From: Arsenicibacter rosenii
GTDB lineage: Bacteria > Bacteroidota > Bacteroidia > Cytophagales > Spirosomataceae
Length of the DNA: 64,000 nucleotides
Reading direction: 5' to 3'
Assembly: GCF_001870735.1 (NCBI RefSeq)
Contig: NZ_MORL01000004.1
Span: 460,631 to 524,630, forward strand
The notes below the pieces were generated by a model that saw only the letters and a list, made by a program, of their open reading frames with translations, had not been told where the DNA came from and did not search any database. A program made the translations under genes and the position numbers. Of this stretch, positions 19,897-27,950 are shown piece by piece. The stretch's first letter is position 1. Every line of letters begins with the position of its first letter.

Positions 19897-19985
19897 GAGA
19901 CGCAAGATATTGCGTCTCAGATTCAGACAGTTCTTGCGTCTCAGACCCAGACAGCTCTTGCGTCTCAGACAGATCTTGCGTCTTC
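19897..19985. repeat. GAGACGCAAG word repeat upstream of the NIPSNAP gene
   Basis: A perfect 8-bp hairpin, GAGACGCA with TGCGTCTC (19897-19904 and 19911-19918), followed by three further copies of TCTTGCGTCT spaced about 20-22 bases apart. It lies in the 296-base gap between the NIPSNAP and VTC genes; the rest of that gap is AT-rich with no gene seen. The stem word is related to that at 32533-32564. Confidence 0.7.
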
Positions 19986-20186
19986 GCCTTACGGTTCAAG
20001 AATATTGTGTATTTTCCGGTTGTAAAGATAGATATCCTTGAATTATCTACACAATACCTTACTTTTTAGACACACCTCTTTAATTTATGAGTGGAATTTA
20101 ACCGGTTCTGCCACGTTTCCCTGATCAACCGCGTAACGTATACTATCAACCAATATGAATCTATCCCCTGAAACACGTACGAAAAG

Positions 20187-21140
20187 ATGGCTTTCCCTCC
20201 CATTGACCGATTTAGTGATCCGCCCGGCATCACGCCCATAACCGGACAACTACCTGTCGGGATCGCTCAGCCCCCAAACGGAGCACAGCCGGTTTCGCCT
20301 CAACGCTATGGGGCCATGACAACGAACCGGTTTCAGGAAGCGATTGAACAACAGCTTTCTCAGTTCGACCCGATTTCGCTGGACGACATGGATGCCGTCA
20401 AACTAATGGACCGGACCGACACAAAGTTTCTGGTTCCGCTTGCGCGGCTTCCTGCCTTACTCGATACCTTTTCGGCACATTACCGGCTTCTGACCATCCA
20501 TGACACACAGCAATGCCGCTACCAGACACTCTATTACGACACGGCTGACCTGCGGCTCTATCACCTGCATCAGTCGGGTAAGCTCAACCGGTTCAAAGTA
20601 CGGGCGCGTACGTATGTGGAGTCGGCTATCAGCTTTTTTGAGGTAAAACATAAGAACAATAAAGGCCGGACGGTGAAAAAACGGATTCCGCAGCCTGCCG
20701 TTAGTCCGCAGCTATCGGCACCTGTCCGCGACTTTCTGAGCCGTTTTCCGGAATGCGGCGCACTGCCTCTCGAAGGTCTTTTCTGGATTGACTATACGCG
20801 GCTGACCCTGGTGGGAAAACAGACGGCCGAACGCCTGACCATCGACCTGAATCTGACCTTCCGCAATGACACAAAGCAAGTCGGCTATCCCGAACTGGTC
20901 ATTATCGAACTCAAACAGAACCGCGCTCAGGTATCTGTTTGCCGGCAGGTGATGAAGCAGGCCGGTCTCCGGCAGGGCGGTATCAGCAAGTACTGTTTCG
21001 GGGTCATGAACCTCTACCCCTCCGTAAAACAAAACAACTTTAAACGCCACTGGCAGGCAATCCGCAAAACCCAACAACAACATGCTGCTTTTGCAACAAC
21101 TCACTACCCACTCAACCGGAACGTATCCCTTGTTCACTGA
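20187..21140 (+). CDS. VTC-domain polyphosphate polymerase-like protein
   Basis: 317 residues. The VTC domain (about 50-280) is a TTM-fold tunnel that in yeast Vtc4 makes polyphosphate from ATP. Typical motifs: MDRTDTKFLVP, RYQTLYYDT, KLNRFKVRARTYV, FFEVKHKNNKGRTVKKR (basic and acidic tunnel residues) and VIIELKQNR. The first 43 residues are proline-rich and unlike the family, so the ATG at 20316 (MTTNRFQEAIEQQL) may be the true start. Its 3' end overlaps the DUF4956 gene by 59 bases, so the two are translated together. Polyphosphate synthesis at the membrane is inferred. Confidence 0.88.
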   Translation: MAFPPIDRFSDPPGITPITGQLPVGIAQPPNGAQPVSPQRYGAMTTNRFQEAIEQQLSQFDPISLDDMDAVKLMDRTDTKFLVPLARLPALLDTFSAHYRLLTIHDTQQCRYQTLYYDTADLRLYHLHQSGKLNRFKVRARTYVESAISFFEVKHKNNKGRTVKKRIPQPAVSPQLSAPVRDFLSRFPECGALPLEGLFWIDYTRLTLVGKQTAERLTIDLNLTFRNDTKQVGYPELVIIELKQNRAQVSVCRQVMKQAGLRQGGISKYCFGVMNLYPSVKQNNFKRHWQAIRKTQQQHAAFATTHYPLNRNVSLVH

Positions 21141-21699
21141 CTTAAACCTGAACTTTCTTATCCGGCTGGGCATTGATCTGGCTGCCGTTCTGATTCTTGT
21201 ACGCGGAATCTACTACCGGACCTACCGGCGGGCCGACCTGTTTCTGACGTTTTTCAGCTTTAACTTCATCATCTTCCTGATTTCGTTTTTGCTCAACAAG
21301 GTTGAAATGTCGATGGGGGCTGCCTTTGGCCTGTTTGCTGTCTTTTCGATGCTGCGCTACCGTACGGAAAGTATTTCGCTGAAAGACATGACCTACCTGT
21401 TTCTGGTCATTGCCCTTGGGCTGATTTCGGCCATCAGCAAAGGCGGGGGTGTTGAGCAACTGCTGTTCAACGGCGTTATTCTGACGGTTACGTTCTTACT
21501 CGAAAGCCCGATGCTGATGAAGAAAGAATCGGCGCAACTGGTTTACTACGAACGGATTGAACTGATTCCGCCCCAGCAACGTGATGAACTGCTCAGCGAC
21601 CTGCGGATACGTACCGGCCTGAATGTGCATCGGGTAGAAGTCAACGAAATCGACCTGCTCAAGGATGCTGCGCGCTTAACCGTTTATTACTACCAGTAA
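21082..21699 (+). CDS. DUF4956 membrane protein
   Basis: 205 residues with about four membrane helices (FLIRLGIDLAAVLILVRGIYY, then LFLTFFSFNFIIFLISFLL, MTYLFLVIALGLIS and LLFNGVILTVTFLLE) and a soluble C-terminal domain (about 150-205). The stretch MGAAFGLFAVFSMLRYRTESIS is the family signature. DUF4956 genes often sit next to VTC-domain genes, as here, where reading frames overlap by 59 bases. Inference: it anchors or couples the polymerase to the membrane. The DUF2490 gene starts 12 bases after it. Confidence 0.88.
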   Translation: MLLLQQLTTHSTGTYPLFTDLNLNFLIRLGIDLAAVLILVRGIYYRTYRRADLFLTFFSFNFIIFLISFLLNKVEMSMGAAFGLFAVFSMLRYRTESISLKDMTYLFLVIALGLISAISKGGGVEQLLFNGVILTVTFLLESPMLMKKESAQLVYYERIELIPPQQRDELLSDLRIRTGLNVHRVEVNEIDLLKDAARLTVYYYQ

Positions 21700-21711
21700 C
21701 CGTTCCTATAC

Positions 21712-22377
21712 ATGACCCGCTATCTGACCGCTCTGATCGTTCTGCTGCTAACTGCTTCTTGCTTCACTGTCCGGGCTCAGGACCCGAGCCTCCGCCTCTG
21801 GACAGGTATTCAGGTTGAAAAAAAAGTGCTGAAAAAAATAACCATTCAGGCTACTGCTCAGGCCCGTTTTATCGAAAACGTGTCGGATCTTGGCTCCTAC
21901 ATCGGCGAGCTGGGTGCTGCCTACAAACTGAACAAACACTGGGAGGTGGCCGGCTATTACCGGTTTATCGGCAAACGCAACTGGAAGCCCAACCGTGAGG
22001 TATACGTCAACGAGCAGATGCATCGTTTCTATGCTGATCTTAGTTACCAGCATAAAATCGGGATCATCAGGTTTGAGAACCGGCTCCGGTATCAGAATCA
22101 GTTTACCGACGTAACCCGCGAACAGGCCAACCGCGATTACCTGCGAAATAAGGCAGAAGTATCCTTACCGAACAAAAGCCGGTTTACGCCCGGCATTTCG
22201 GCGGATCTTTTCTACGGTTTCGGGCTGGGCTTTGACGTCATCCGTTACCGGGCAAACCTCGATATTAAACTCAATAAGCACAATACCATTACCGTCTACG
22301 GGTTTACGGAGCAGGAACTGATTGAGACCCCGGATCCGACCTATACTCTCGGGATAACCTATAAACTAAAACTCTGA
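21712..22377 (+). CDS. DUF2490 family beta-barrel-like protein
   Basis: 221 residues with a signal peptide (cleavage near residue 22, TVRAQD). The mature part is a series of amphipathic strands (ITIQATAQARFIEN, HWEVAGYYRFIGKR, IIRFENRLRYQNQF and the closing YTLGITYKLKL), with an aromatic C-terminal end, as in outer-membrane barrels. It is third in the VTC-DUF4956-DUF2490 operon (12-base gap) and is followed by a strong terminator. It resembles the truncated protein at 1-651. A role in moving or anchoring the product of the operon is possible but unproven. Confidence 0.82.
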   Translation: MTRYLTALIVLLLTASCFTVRAQDPSLRLWTGIQVEKKVLKKITIQATAQARFIENVSDLGSYIGELGAAYKLNKHWEVAGYYRFIGKRNWKPNREVYVNEQMHRFYADLSYQHKIGIIRFENRLRYQNQFTDVTREQANRDYLRNKAEVSLPNKSRFTPGISADLFYGFGLGFDVIRYRANLDIKLNKHNTITVYGFTEQELIETPDPTYTLGITYKLKL

Positions 22378-22382
22378 TCAAC

Positions 22383-22438
22383 ACACCATTACCCTCCATG
22401 CGGTCACGCGCGGCCGGTGGAGGGGCTGGTGTTTTTTA
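22383..22438 (+). terminator. Long rho-independent terminator ending the VTC operon
   Basis: ACACCA and CCCTCCA on the left pair with TGGAGGG and TGGTGT on the right around a GC-rich loop, followed by six T residues. Confidence 0.9.
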
Positions 22439-22472
22439 ATCCTGCACGCCTCCAAAACCGGCCATTAGCCCG

Positions 22473-22480
22473 TACCTTTG
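22473..22480 (+). promoter_or_regulatory. Bacteroidota -7 box TACCTTTG
   Basis: Exact match to TAnnTTTG, 26 bases before the radical SAM start codon and just after a terminator. No clear -33 TTTG at the expected distance. Confidence 0.45.
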
Positions 22481-22505
22481 TAGCCGGATCGATTTTGGAA
22501 ACACG

Positions 22506-24704
22506 TTGGAACAGACTTTTTTATTACTGACTCCCCCATTCACACAGCTCAACACGCCCTATCCGGCAACGGCTTACCTGAAGGGTTTTCTGAACACACA
22601 GGGCGTACCGGCTCATCAGGCGGATCTGGGGATTGATGTCATTTTAAAACTGTTTTCCCGCCCGACACTTCGCCGGTTGTTCGATAATCTCCTGGCGGCA
22701 GAGGCTGAACTGTCTGAAAACAGCTACCGTATTGTCGAACTGCGCGACGAATATGTCCATACCATCGACCCGGTCATCCGGTTTCTGCAAAACAAAAACC
22801 CAACGCTGGCTTACAGCATCTGCGACCAGAGTTACCTGCCCGAAGCCTCACGTTTTGCCGATCTGGAAGACCTCGACTGGGCGTTCGGGTCGATGGGTAT
22901 CCATGACAAGGCCCGCCACCTGGCTACGCTTTACCTCGAAGACCTCTCCGACCTGATTACTGAAGCGGTTGACCCGCACTTCGGCTTCAGCCGTTATGCC
23001 GAACGCCTTGGTCGCACCGCCACGCACTTTGATGACCTGCATGCCGCCCTGCTGGCGCCGGACACGCTCATTACCAGCCTGCTCTGCGAGGCACTGGAAG
23101 GCTATATCCAACAATACAGGCCCACGGTTGTCTGCCTGACAGTGCCGTTTCCCGGCAACCTCTATGGGGCGCTTACCTGCGGGAAATACCTCAAACAACA
23201 TTATCCAGCGATTAAGGTCGTCATGGGCGGTGGCTACGCCAATACCGAACTCCGGTCGCTGGCCGAACCCCGCCTGTTCGACTATGTGGATTTCGTTTGC
23301 CTCGACGATGGGGAAGCTCCCCTGTTGTCCATCATCGATCACCTGACCGGCAACCGGCCCGCCAGTCAGCTCAAACGGGTGTATACGCGCACCGACGGCA
23401 AGGTAATTTACAACAACGGCGCGAAAGAGCGCGACGTGCCGCAGCGCGAGACCGGTACGCCTGACTACCGCGACCTGCGCCTGACCGACTACCTGTCGGT
23501 GATCGAGATTGTCAACCCCATGCACCGGCTCTGGAGCGACGGCCGCTGGAATAAGCTGACACTGGCCCACGGCTGCTATTGGGGTAAATGCTCGTTCTGC
23601 GACATCACGCTCGACTATATCAAGCGCTACGAACCGATGACGGCCACCCTGCTTTGCGACCGGATCGAAGAAATCATTGAGCAGACGGGGCAGCATGGTT
23701 TCCATTTTGTCGACGAAGCGGCCCCGCCTGCCCTAATGCGCGATCTGGCCATTGAGATTCTCCGCCGGAAGCTGACGGTAGTCTGGTGGACCAACATCAG
23801 GTTCGAAAAAAGCTTTACGTCCGACCTCTGCCGGTTGCTGAAGGCGTCGGGTTGCATTGCCGTTTCGGGTGGGCTGGAAGTGGCCTCTGACCGGTTACTG
23901 GAACGCATGAAAAAGGGGGTAACAGTGGCGCAGGTGGCTAAGGTGGCCGACAACTTTACGCAGGCGGGCATTATGGTGCATGCCTATCTGATGTATGGCT
24001 TCCCGACGCAGACCGCGCAGGAAACCATCGACTCGCTCGAAATGGTACGGCAGCTGTTCCAGGCAGGCATTGTGCAGTCGGGCTTCTGGCACCGCTTTGC
24101 CATGACTTCCCACAGTCCGGTGGGCCTCCATCCTGCCGAATTTGACGTGATGCGGCTGGGTCCCGACCGGGGCCCCTTTGCCGACAACGACCTTGACCAT
24201 GACGATCCGCTGGGTGGTCCTCATGAACAGTTTTCGGAAGGCCTCCGGAAATCGTTGTTTAACTACATGCACGGTGTCTGTTTTGATTTCCCGCTCAAAA
24301 AGTGGTTTCCCTTCAAAGTGCCGCCAACCACCATACCGCCGACCTATATCCAGAACAGCCTGCGCCATGAGGCCGACAGCCAGCCCCGTGCCAACGCCAT
24401 AGTGGTGTGGCTGGGTAGCGAGCCCTCGGTCTCGATCATTGAAGTACAGCAAGGCCGCCGGATTACCGAAATGGCAGAACTGGTCTTTTTCGACAAGAAA
24501 AACGAATGGGCCCTCGAAACCACCCTGGCGTGGGGCGAGTGGCTCGAAACGATCATTCCGCGCCTGCGCATCGGTCAGGATGACGTCTTATCGTTTGAGT
24601 CGCTCAAAGCTGGTTTCGAAGCCGCCGGCCTGGGCGATTTTAACGCGTTTCTCAAATCGGAGACCTGGAGGGAGCTTCGGGAAAACGGGTTGCTGGTGGT
24701 GTAG
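22506..24704 (+). CDS. B12-binding domain radical SAM protein
   Basis: 732 residues from a TTG start (MEQTFLLLTPPF). The N-terminal half (about 1-300) has the B12-binding Rossmann layout with VVCLTVPFPGNLYGAL and VVMGGGYANTELRSL. The radical SAM barrel follows (about 350-580). Its cluster motif is HGCYWGKCSFCDI, with four residues between the first two cysteines, a spacing seen in this subgroup rather than the classic CxxxCxxC. GGLEVASDRLLERMKKG and YLMYGFPTQTAQET are typical SAM-barrel segments. The C-terminal region is unassigned. These enzymes do radical methylations or rearrangements; the substrate is unknown. No peptide or other modified target is seen beside it. Confidence 0.88.
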   Translation: MEQTFLLLTPPFTQLNTPYPATAYLKGFLNTQGVPAHQADLGIDVILKLFSRPTLRRLFDNLLAAEAELSENSYRIVELRDEYVHTIDPVIRFLQNKNPTLAYSICDQSYLPEASRFADLEDLDWAFGSMGIHDKARHLATLYLEDLSDLITEAVDPHFGFSRYAERLGRTATHFDDLHAALLAPDTLITSLLCEALEGYIQQYRPTVVCLTVPFPGNLYGALTCGKYLKQHYPAIKVVMGGGYANTELRSLAEPRLFDYVDFVCLDDGEAPLLSIIDHLTGNRPASQLKRVYTRTDGKVIYNNGAKERDVPQRETGTPDYRDLRLTDYLSVIEIVNPMHRLWSDGRWNKLTLAHGCYWGKCSFCDITLDYIKRYEPMTATLLCDRIEEIIEQTGQHGFHFVDEAAPPALMRDLAIEILRRKLTVVWWTNIRFEKSFTSDLCRLLKASGCIAVSGGLEVASDRLLERMKKGVTVAQVAKVADNFTQAGIMVHAYLMYGFPTQTAQETIDSLEMVRQLFQAGIVQSGFWHRFAMTSHSPVGLHPAEFDVMRLGPDRGPFADNDLDHDDPLGGPHEQFSEGLRKSLFNYMHGVCFDFPLKKWFPFKVPPTTIPPTYIQNSLRHEADSQPRANAIVVWLGSEPSVSIIEVQQGRRITEMAELVFFDKKNEWALETTLAWGEWLETIIPRLRIGQDDVLSFESLKAGFEAAGLGDFNAFLKSETWRELRENGLLVV

Positions 24705-24764
24705 CGGGATGTTCCATCGCTGGCATTGACCGTCTAAACCGGCATAACTAATTCCTGTCTGGTC

Positions 24765-25217
24765 ATGCCACAATCCATCTCACACGTCTACGTCCATCTG
24801 ATTTTCAGCACTAAATACCGCCAGCCGCTCATTGATGACAGCATCAAAGAAGAATTGTACAGCTACATGGGCGGCATTTGTAAGCATTACGAATGCTATC
24901 CGGTGCAGATTGGTGGTTATTACGACCACATTCACATTTTGTGCACCCTGTCACCGAAGATTCCTTTGATGAAGCTGATGGAGTATGTCAAAAAGAACTC
25001 CTCAAAATGGATTAAGACCAAAGGGTCGGCCTATGCCGGGTTTTACTGGCAAAACGGGTATGCGGCTTTTTCGGTAAGTATCTACAAGGTTCAGACCGTT
25101 AAGCGGTACATTCAGAACCAGTACCGGCATCATCAGAAAAAGAATTTTCAGGATGAATGCCGGGGGATTTTCAGGACATACAAAATCCCTTATGATGAAA
25201 GATATGTCTGGGATTGA
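24765..25217 (+). CDS. IS200-like REP-associated tyrosine transposase (RAYT)
   Basis: 150 residues of the Y1 HUH transposase family. The HUH motif is YYDHIHILCTL (His-Ile-His) and the likely nucleophile Tyr lies in VKRYIQNQYRHH. Such enzymes cut and join single-stranded DNA next to hairpins. Immediately downstream are two 120-bp units, each with three hairpins (25231-25470), the layout of a RAYT with its REP/BIME targets. The reading frame is intact and full length. No partner tnpB is present. The 5' side has no matching repeat, so it is not a simple composite element. Confidence 0.88.
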   Translation: MPQSISHVYVHLIFSTKYRQPLIDDSIKEELYSYMGGICKHYECYPVQIGGYYDHIHILCTLSPKIPLMKLMEYVKKNSSKWIKTKGSAYAGFYWQNGYAAFSVSIYKVQTVKRYIQNQYRHHQKKNFQDECRGIFRTYKIPYDERYVWD

Positions 25218-25230
25218 TTTTTTATTTCAT

Positions 25231-25470
25231 CTCATCTCATAGGGCTCTGCCCTATGCAATAGATTGAGCCCTTACAGGACAAATACAAAAATGCCCCAAA
25301 GGGGCTCAATCTATTGCCCGGGATATAATCCCAGGTTATGAATTATTTTTCTCATCTCATAGGGCTCTGCCCTATGCCATAGATTGAGCCCTTACAGGGC
25401 AAATACAAAAATGCCCCAAAGGGGCTCAATCTATTGCCCGGGATACATTCCCAGGTTATGAATTATTTTT
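25231..25470. repeat. Two tandem 120-bp REP units beside the RAYT gene
   Basis: Unit 1 (25231-25350) and unit 2 (25351-25470) differ at four positions by my reading. Each unit holds a CATAGGGC-TCT-GCCCTATG hairpin (25238-25256 in unit 1), a long inverted repeat ATAGATTGAGCCC...GGGCTCAATCTAT around an A-rich centre (16 perfect bp in unit 1), and GGGAT-ATA-ATCCC. After unit 2 a degenerate partial third copy (CTCAAAGAGATCAATCTGTTG and AATCTCAGATTAT) runs to about 25515. This explains the 325-base gap before the M24 peptidase gene. Confidence 0.92.
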
Positions 25471-25542
25471 CTCAAAGAGATCAATCTGTTGACTGGAACA
25501 TAATCTCAGATTATTTTAGAAAATTCATTAACCCCCTGTTAC

Positions 25543-26910
25543 ATGCATCAACAGCTACTTGCACTTACCTTATTCTGTGGCCTGAGCCTTGCCTCCGTTC
25601 AGGTCAACGCCCAGACACCCGCCAAACAGGTAATCCTGACCGAACGGGAACGCGCCCGCGTCGTCGATGAGGTACTGGAAGACCGGTTTACCAACCTCCT
25701 GCCTCAGCTTATGCGCCGCGAAGGAATCGATATGTGGGTCATCATTTCCCGTGAATACAACGAAGACCCCGTCCTGAAAACCATGCTCCCGTCAACGTGG
25801 CTGTCGGCACGGCGGCGTACCATCATGGTATTCTTTGATCAGGGGCCGGAAAAAGGCATCGAAAAACTAGCCATCGCCCGCTACGATGTCGGAAATCTGC
25901 TGAAAGGCGCCTGGGACATCGATGTGCGCCCCAACCAGTGGGATGCCCTCACCGACATTATCCAGAAACGGAATCCGAAAAAAATCGGCCTGAACTTCTC
26001 GGCTAACTACGCCCATGCCGACGGCCTGACCTTTACCGAACACGGTGAGTTTACCCAGAAACTACCGGCAGACCTCCAGAAACGCATCGTTTCGGCCGAA
26101 CGGCTTTCGGTCGGCTGGCTCGAAACACGGACCCCGAAAGAGATGGCGGTTTATCCGCTCATCTGCCGGTTGTCGCACCAGCTGGTACAGGAAGGGCTTT
26201 CGGAACAAGTCATTCAGCCGGGCGTGACGACCACCGAAGACGTGATGTGGTGGTACCGGCAACGCATTACCGAATTGGGACTCGACACCTGGTTCCACCC
26301 GACTGTCGACATTCAGCGCGCCGACGAAGCCCGCTTCGATCACCTGCGGACCTTTTCCAAGCGCCCCGCCGGTGAGGTCATCATGCCCGGCGATCTGGTC
26401 CATGTCGATTTCGGCATTACCTACCTGCGACTCAATACCGATCAGCAGCAACACGCCTATGTGCTGAAGCCCGGCGAAACCGACATTCCTGAAGCCATCC
26501 GGAAAGCCTTTATGCAAGGCAACCGCTTACAGGATATTCTGACGGAACATTTTCAGGCCGGAAAATCAGGTAATCAGATTCTGAAAGAAGCCCTCGACCA
26601 GGCACAGAAGGAAGGTATCAAAGGCACCATTTACACGCACCCCATCGGGGCACACGGCCACGCCGCCGGCCCGACCATCGGCATGTGGGATCAGCAGAAG
26701 GGTGTGCCCGGCTCCGGCGACTACCCGCTGCTACCTAACACAGCGTATTCGATTGAGCTTAATGCCGCCGTAGAAATTCCGGAGTGGAAAAAGACCGTGC
26801 GGATTATGCTGGAAGAAGATGGCTTTTTCGATGGTAAAACATTCCGGTACATCGACGGTCGCCAAACCGAAATCTATACTATTCCCCGCAAACTGGAGTA
26901 TGTGAAGTAA
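25543..26910 (+). CDS. Secreted M24 family metallopeptidase (Xaa-Pro peptidase type)
   Basis: 455 residues with a signal peptide (cleavage near residue 24, VQVNAQ). The N-terminal creatinase-like domain (about 50-200) precedes the pita-bread catalytic domain. Metal ligands are visible as Asp in HVDFG, Asp in LNTDQQQHAYV, His in GAHGHAAGPTIGMWD, Glu in IELNAAVEI and Glu in LEEDGFF. These bind two metal ions for cleavage of X-Pro bonds. The signal peptide implies periplasmic action. Convergent with the isomerase gene, with a long hairpin between them. Confidence 0.9.
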   Translation: MHQQLLALTLFCGLSLASVQVNAQTPAKQVILTERERARVVDEVLEDRFTNLLPQLMRREGIDMWVIISREYNEDPVLKTMLPSTWLSARRRTIMVFFDQGPEKGIEKLAIARYDVGNLLKGAWDIDVRPNQWDALTDIIQKRNPKKIGLNFSANYAHADGLTFTEHGEFTQKLPADLQKRIVSAERLSVGWLETRTPKEMAVYPLICRLSHQLVQEGLSEQVIQPGVTTTEDVMWWYRQRITELGLDTWFHPTVDIQRADEARFDHLRTFSKRPAGEVIMPGDLVHVDFGITYLRLNTDQQQHAYVLKPGETDIPEAIRKAFMQGNRLQDILTEHFQAGKSGNQILKEALDQAQKEGIKGTIYTHPIGAHGHAAGPTIGMWDQQKGVPGSGDYPLLPNTAYSIELNAAVEIPEWKKTVRIMLEEDGFFDGKTFRYIDGRQTEIYTIPRKLEYVK

Positions 26911-26982
26911 ATGAACAATGTAAAATGGGTAATGAATAATGTCAGCCTGACATCGTCCATTATCCATTTTACATTATTCATT
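26910..26982. repeat. AATGAATAATG word palindrome between convergent genes
   Basis: A 25-bp stem (26910-26934 with 26958-26982) with two mismatches by my reading, and an inner ATGTCAG/CTGACAT hairpin. It overlaps the last base of the M24 stop codon and fills the gap to the convergent gene. Likely a two-way terminator. Confidence 0.75.
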
Positions 26983-26993
26983 ATTCATTTAAA

Positions 26994-27857
26994 TCACTCC
27001 TTAAGCCCCTTTAAATACGCGATGCTTTTTGGCATCTGAGCGTACTCCTGATTGCTTTCATCCTCGATGAAATAGTGCTTCACGCCGTTTTTACGGGCAA
27101 TTTTCAGGATTTCAGGGATATTCACCTGTCCGTCACCCAGCACAACATCGTTTTCCGGCGGAGTACCGCCGGTCAGGTCACCTTTTACGCCTTTACGCAG
27201 GTCTTTCAGGTGCATCAGCTTCCAGCGGTTCGGGTACTTTTTGAGAAGTGCTACCGGATCAGCCCCGCCGTGCTGCGCCCAGAGAATATCCATTTCAAAG
27301 GAAACGTACTCCGGATTGGTATTTTTCACCAGGTAATCAAACAGTGTCCCATCCTCGTAAGGCTGAAACTCATAGCCGTGATTGTGGTAACAGAATGTAA
27401 GGCCATTGTCTTTCATCACCTTACCGATCCGGTTAAAATCCGTAACAGCCTGCTTCGCATTTTCCAGGCTGAACTCACCTCGCTTGTGCGGTATCCAGGC
27501 GCACATAACAAAGCTGGAACCCAGTTCTTTCGCCTGTTTAGCAATGCTTTCCGGATCTTTCACCAGTTGCTCATAGCCACCGCCGGTTCCGACAATCTTA
27601 ATCCCGCGCTCTTCGCACAGTTTCCGGAACTCCTGCGACGTCATGCCTTTCGGTGCCCCACCCTCCATTTCGGTAATGCCCAGCGCCTTGATGGTATCAA
27701 GGGTGGCAATCACATTTTTCGGGAAACTGTTCCGGTAGGTATAGGCCTGAACACCAATCGGGAAGCGATAGATCGGTTTGCCTTTCTGGGCAACGACATC
27801 GGTCAGGCCGAGGAGCATACTGGCCGAAAAACCGAGTGCTAACAATTGTTTTTTCAT
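26994..27857 (-). CDS. Secreted sugar phosphate isomerase/epimerase-like TIM barrel protein
   Basis: 287 residues from the ATG at 27857 (MKKQLLALGFSASMLLG), chosen because it begins a signal peptide (cleavage near VVAQK); a longer frame from 27923 reads through repeat DNA. The xylose-isomerase-like AP-endonuclease 2 barrel shows IKALGITEMEG, CYHNHGYEF, FEMDILWAQHGG and MHLKDLRKG, holding the usual metal-binding His, Glu and Asp positions. Being exported, it cannot act on a cytosolic sugar phosphate. Similar proteins are now known as isomerases or lyases of 3-keto sugars. It is last in a minus-strand group with a GMC oxidoreductase and gluconate dehydrogenase subunit 3, which supports that role. 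Confidence 0.85.
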   Translation of the reverse strand: MKKQLLALGFSASMLLGLTDVVAQKGKPIYRFPIGVQAYTYRNSFPKNVIATLDTIKALGITEMEGGAPKGMTSQEFRKLCEERGIKIVGTGGGYEQLVKDPESIAKQAKELGSSFVMCAWIPHKRGEFSLENAKQAVTDFNRIGKVMKDNGLTFCYHNHGYEFQPYEDGTLFDYLVKNTNPEYVSFEMDILWAQHGGADPVALLKKYPNRWKLMHLKDLRKGVKGDLTGGTPPENDVVLGDGQVNIPEILKIARKNGVKHYFIEDESNQEYAQMPKSIAYLKGLKE

Positions 27858-27875
27858 CTGATAAGGGTTGTTTTT

Positions 27876-27947
27876 AATGGATAATGTACAATGAAAAATG
27901 AATAATGAGCCGGACACGTTCATTGTTCATTACACATTATTCATTTT
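27876..27947. repeat. AATGAATAATG word palindrome, second copy
   Basis: AATGGATAATGTACAATG... on the left is an imperfect inverted match of CATTGTTCATTACACATTATTCATT on the right. Same words as at 26910-26982. It lies in the 93-base gap between two minus-strand genes, just upstream of the isomerase start. Confidence 0.65.
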
Positions 27948-27950
27948 AGA

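Noticed and set aside
25231..25470. 120-bp direct repeats considered as a CRISPR fragment
   Set aside because: Repeats are too long, lack unique spacers, contain several hairpins and lie beside an IS200-like transposase; no cas gene is present.
27075..27842. 255-residue plus-strand frame opposite the isomerase gene
   Set aside because: Antisense shadow; the minus-strand frame has a signal peptide and clear TIM-barrel motifs.
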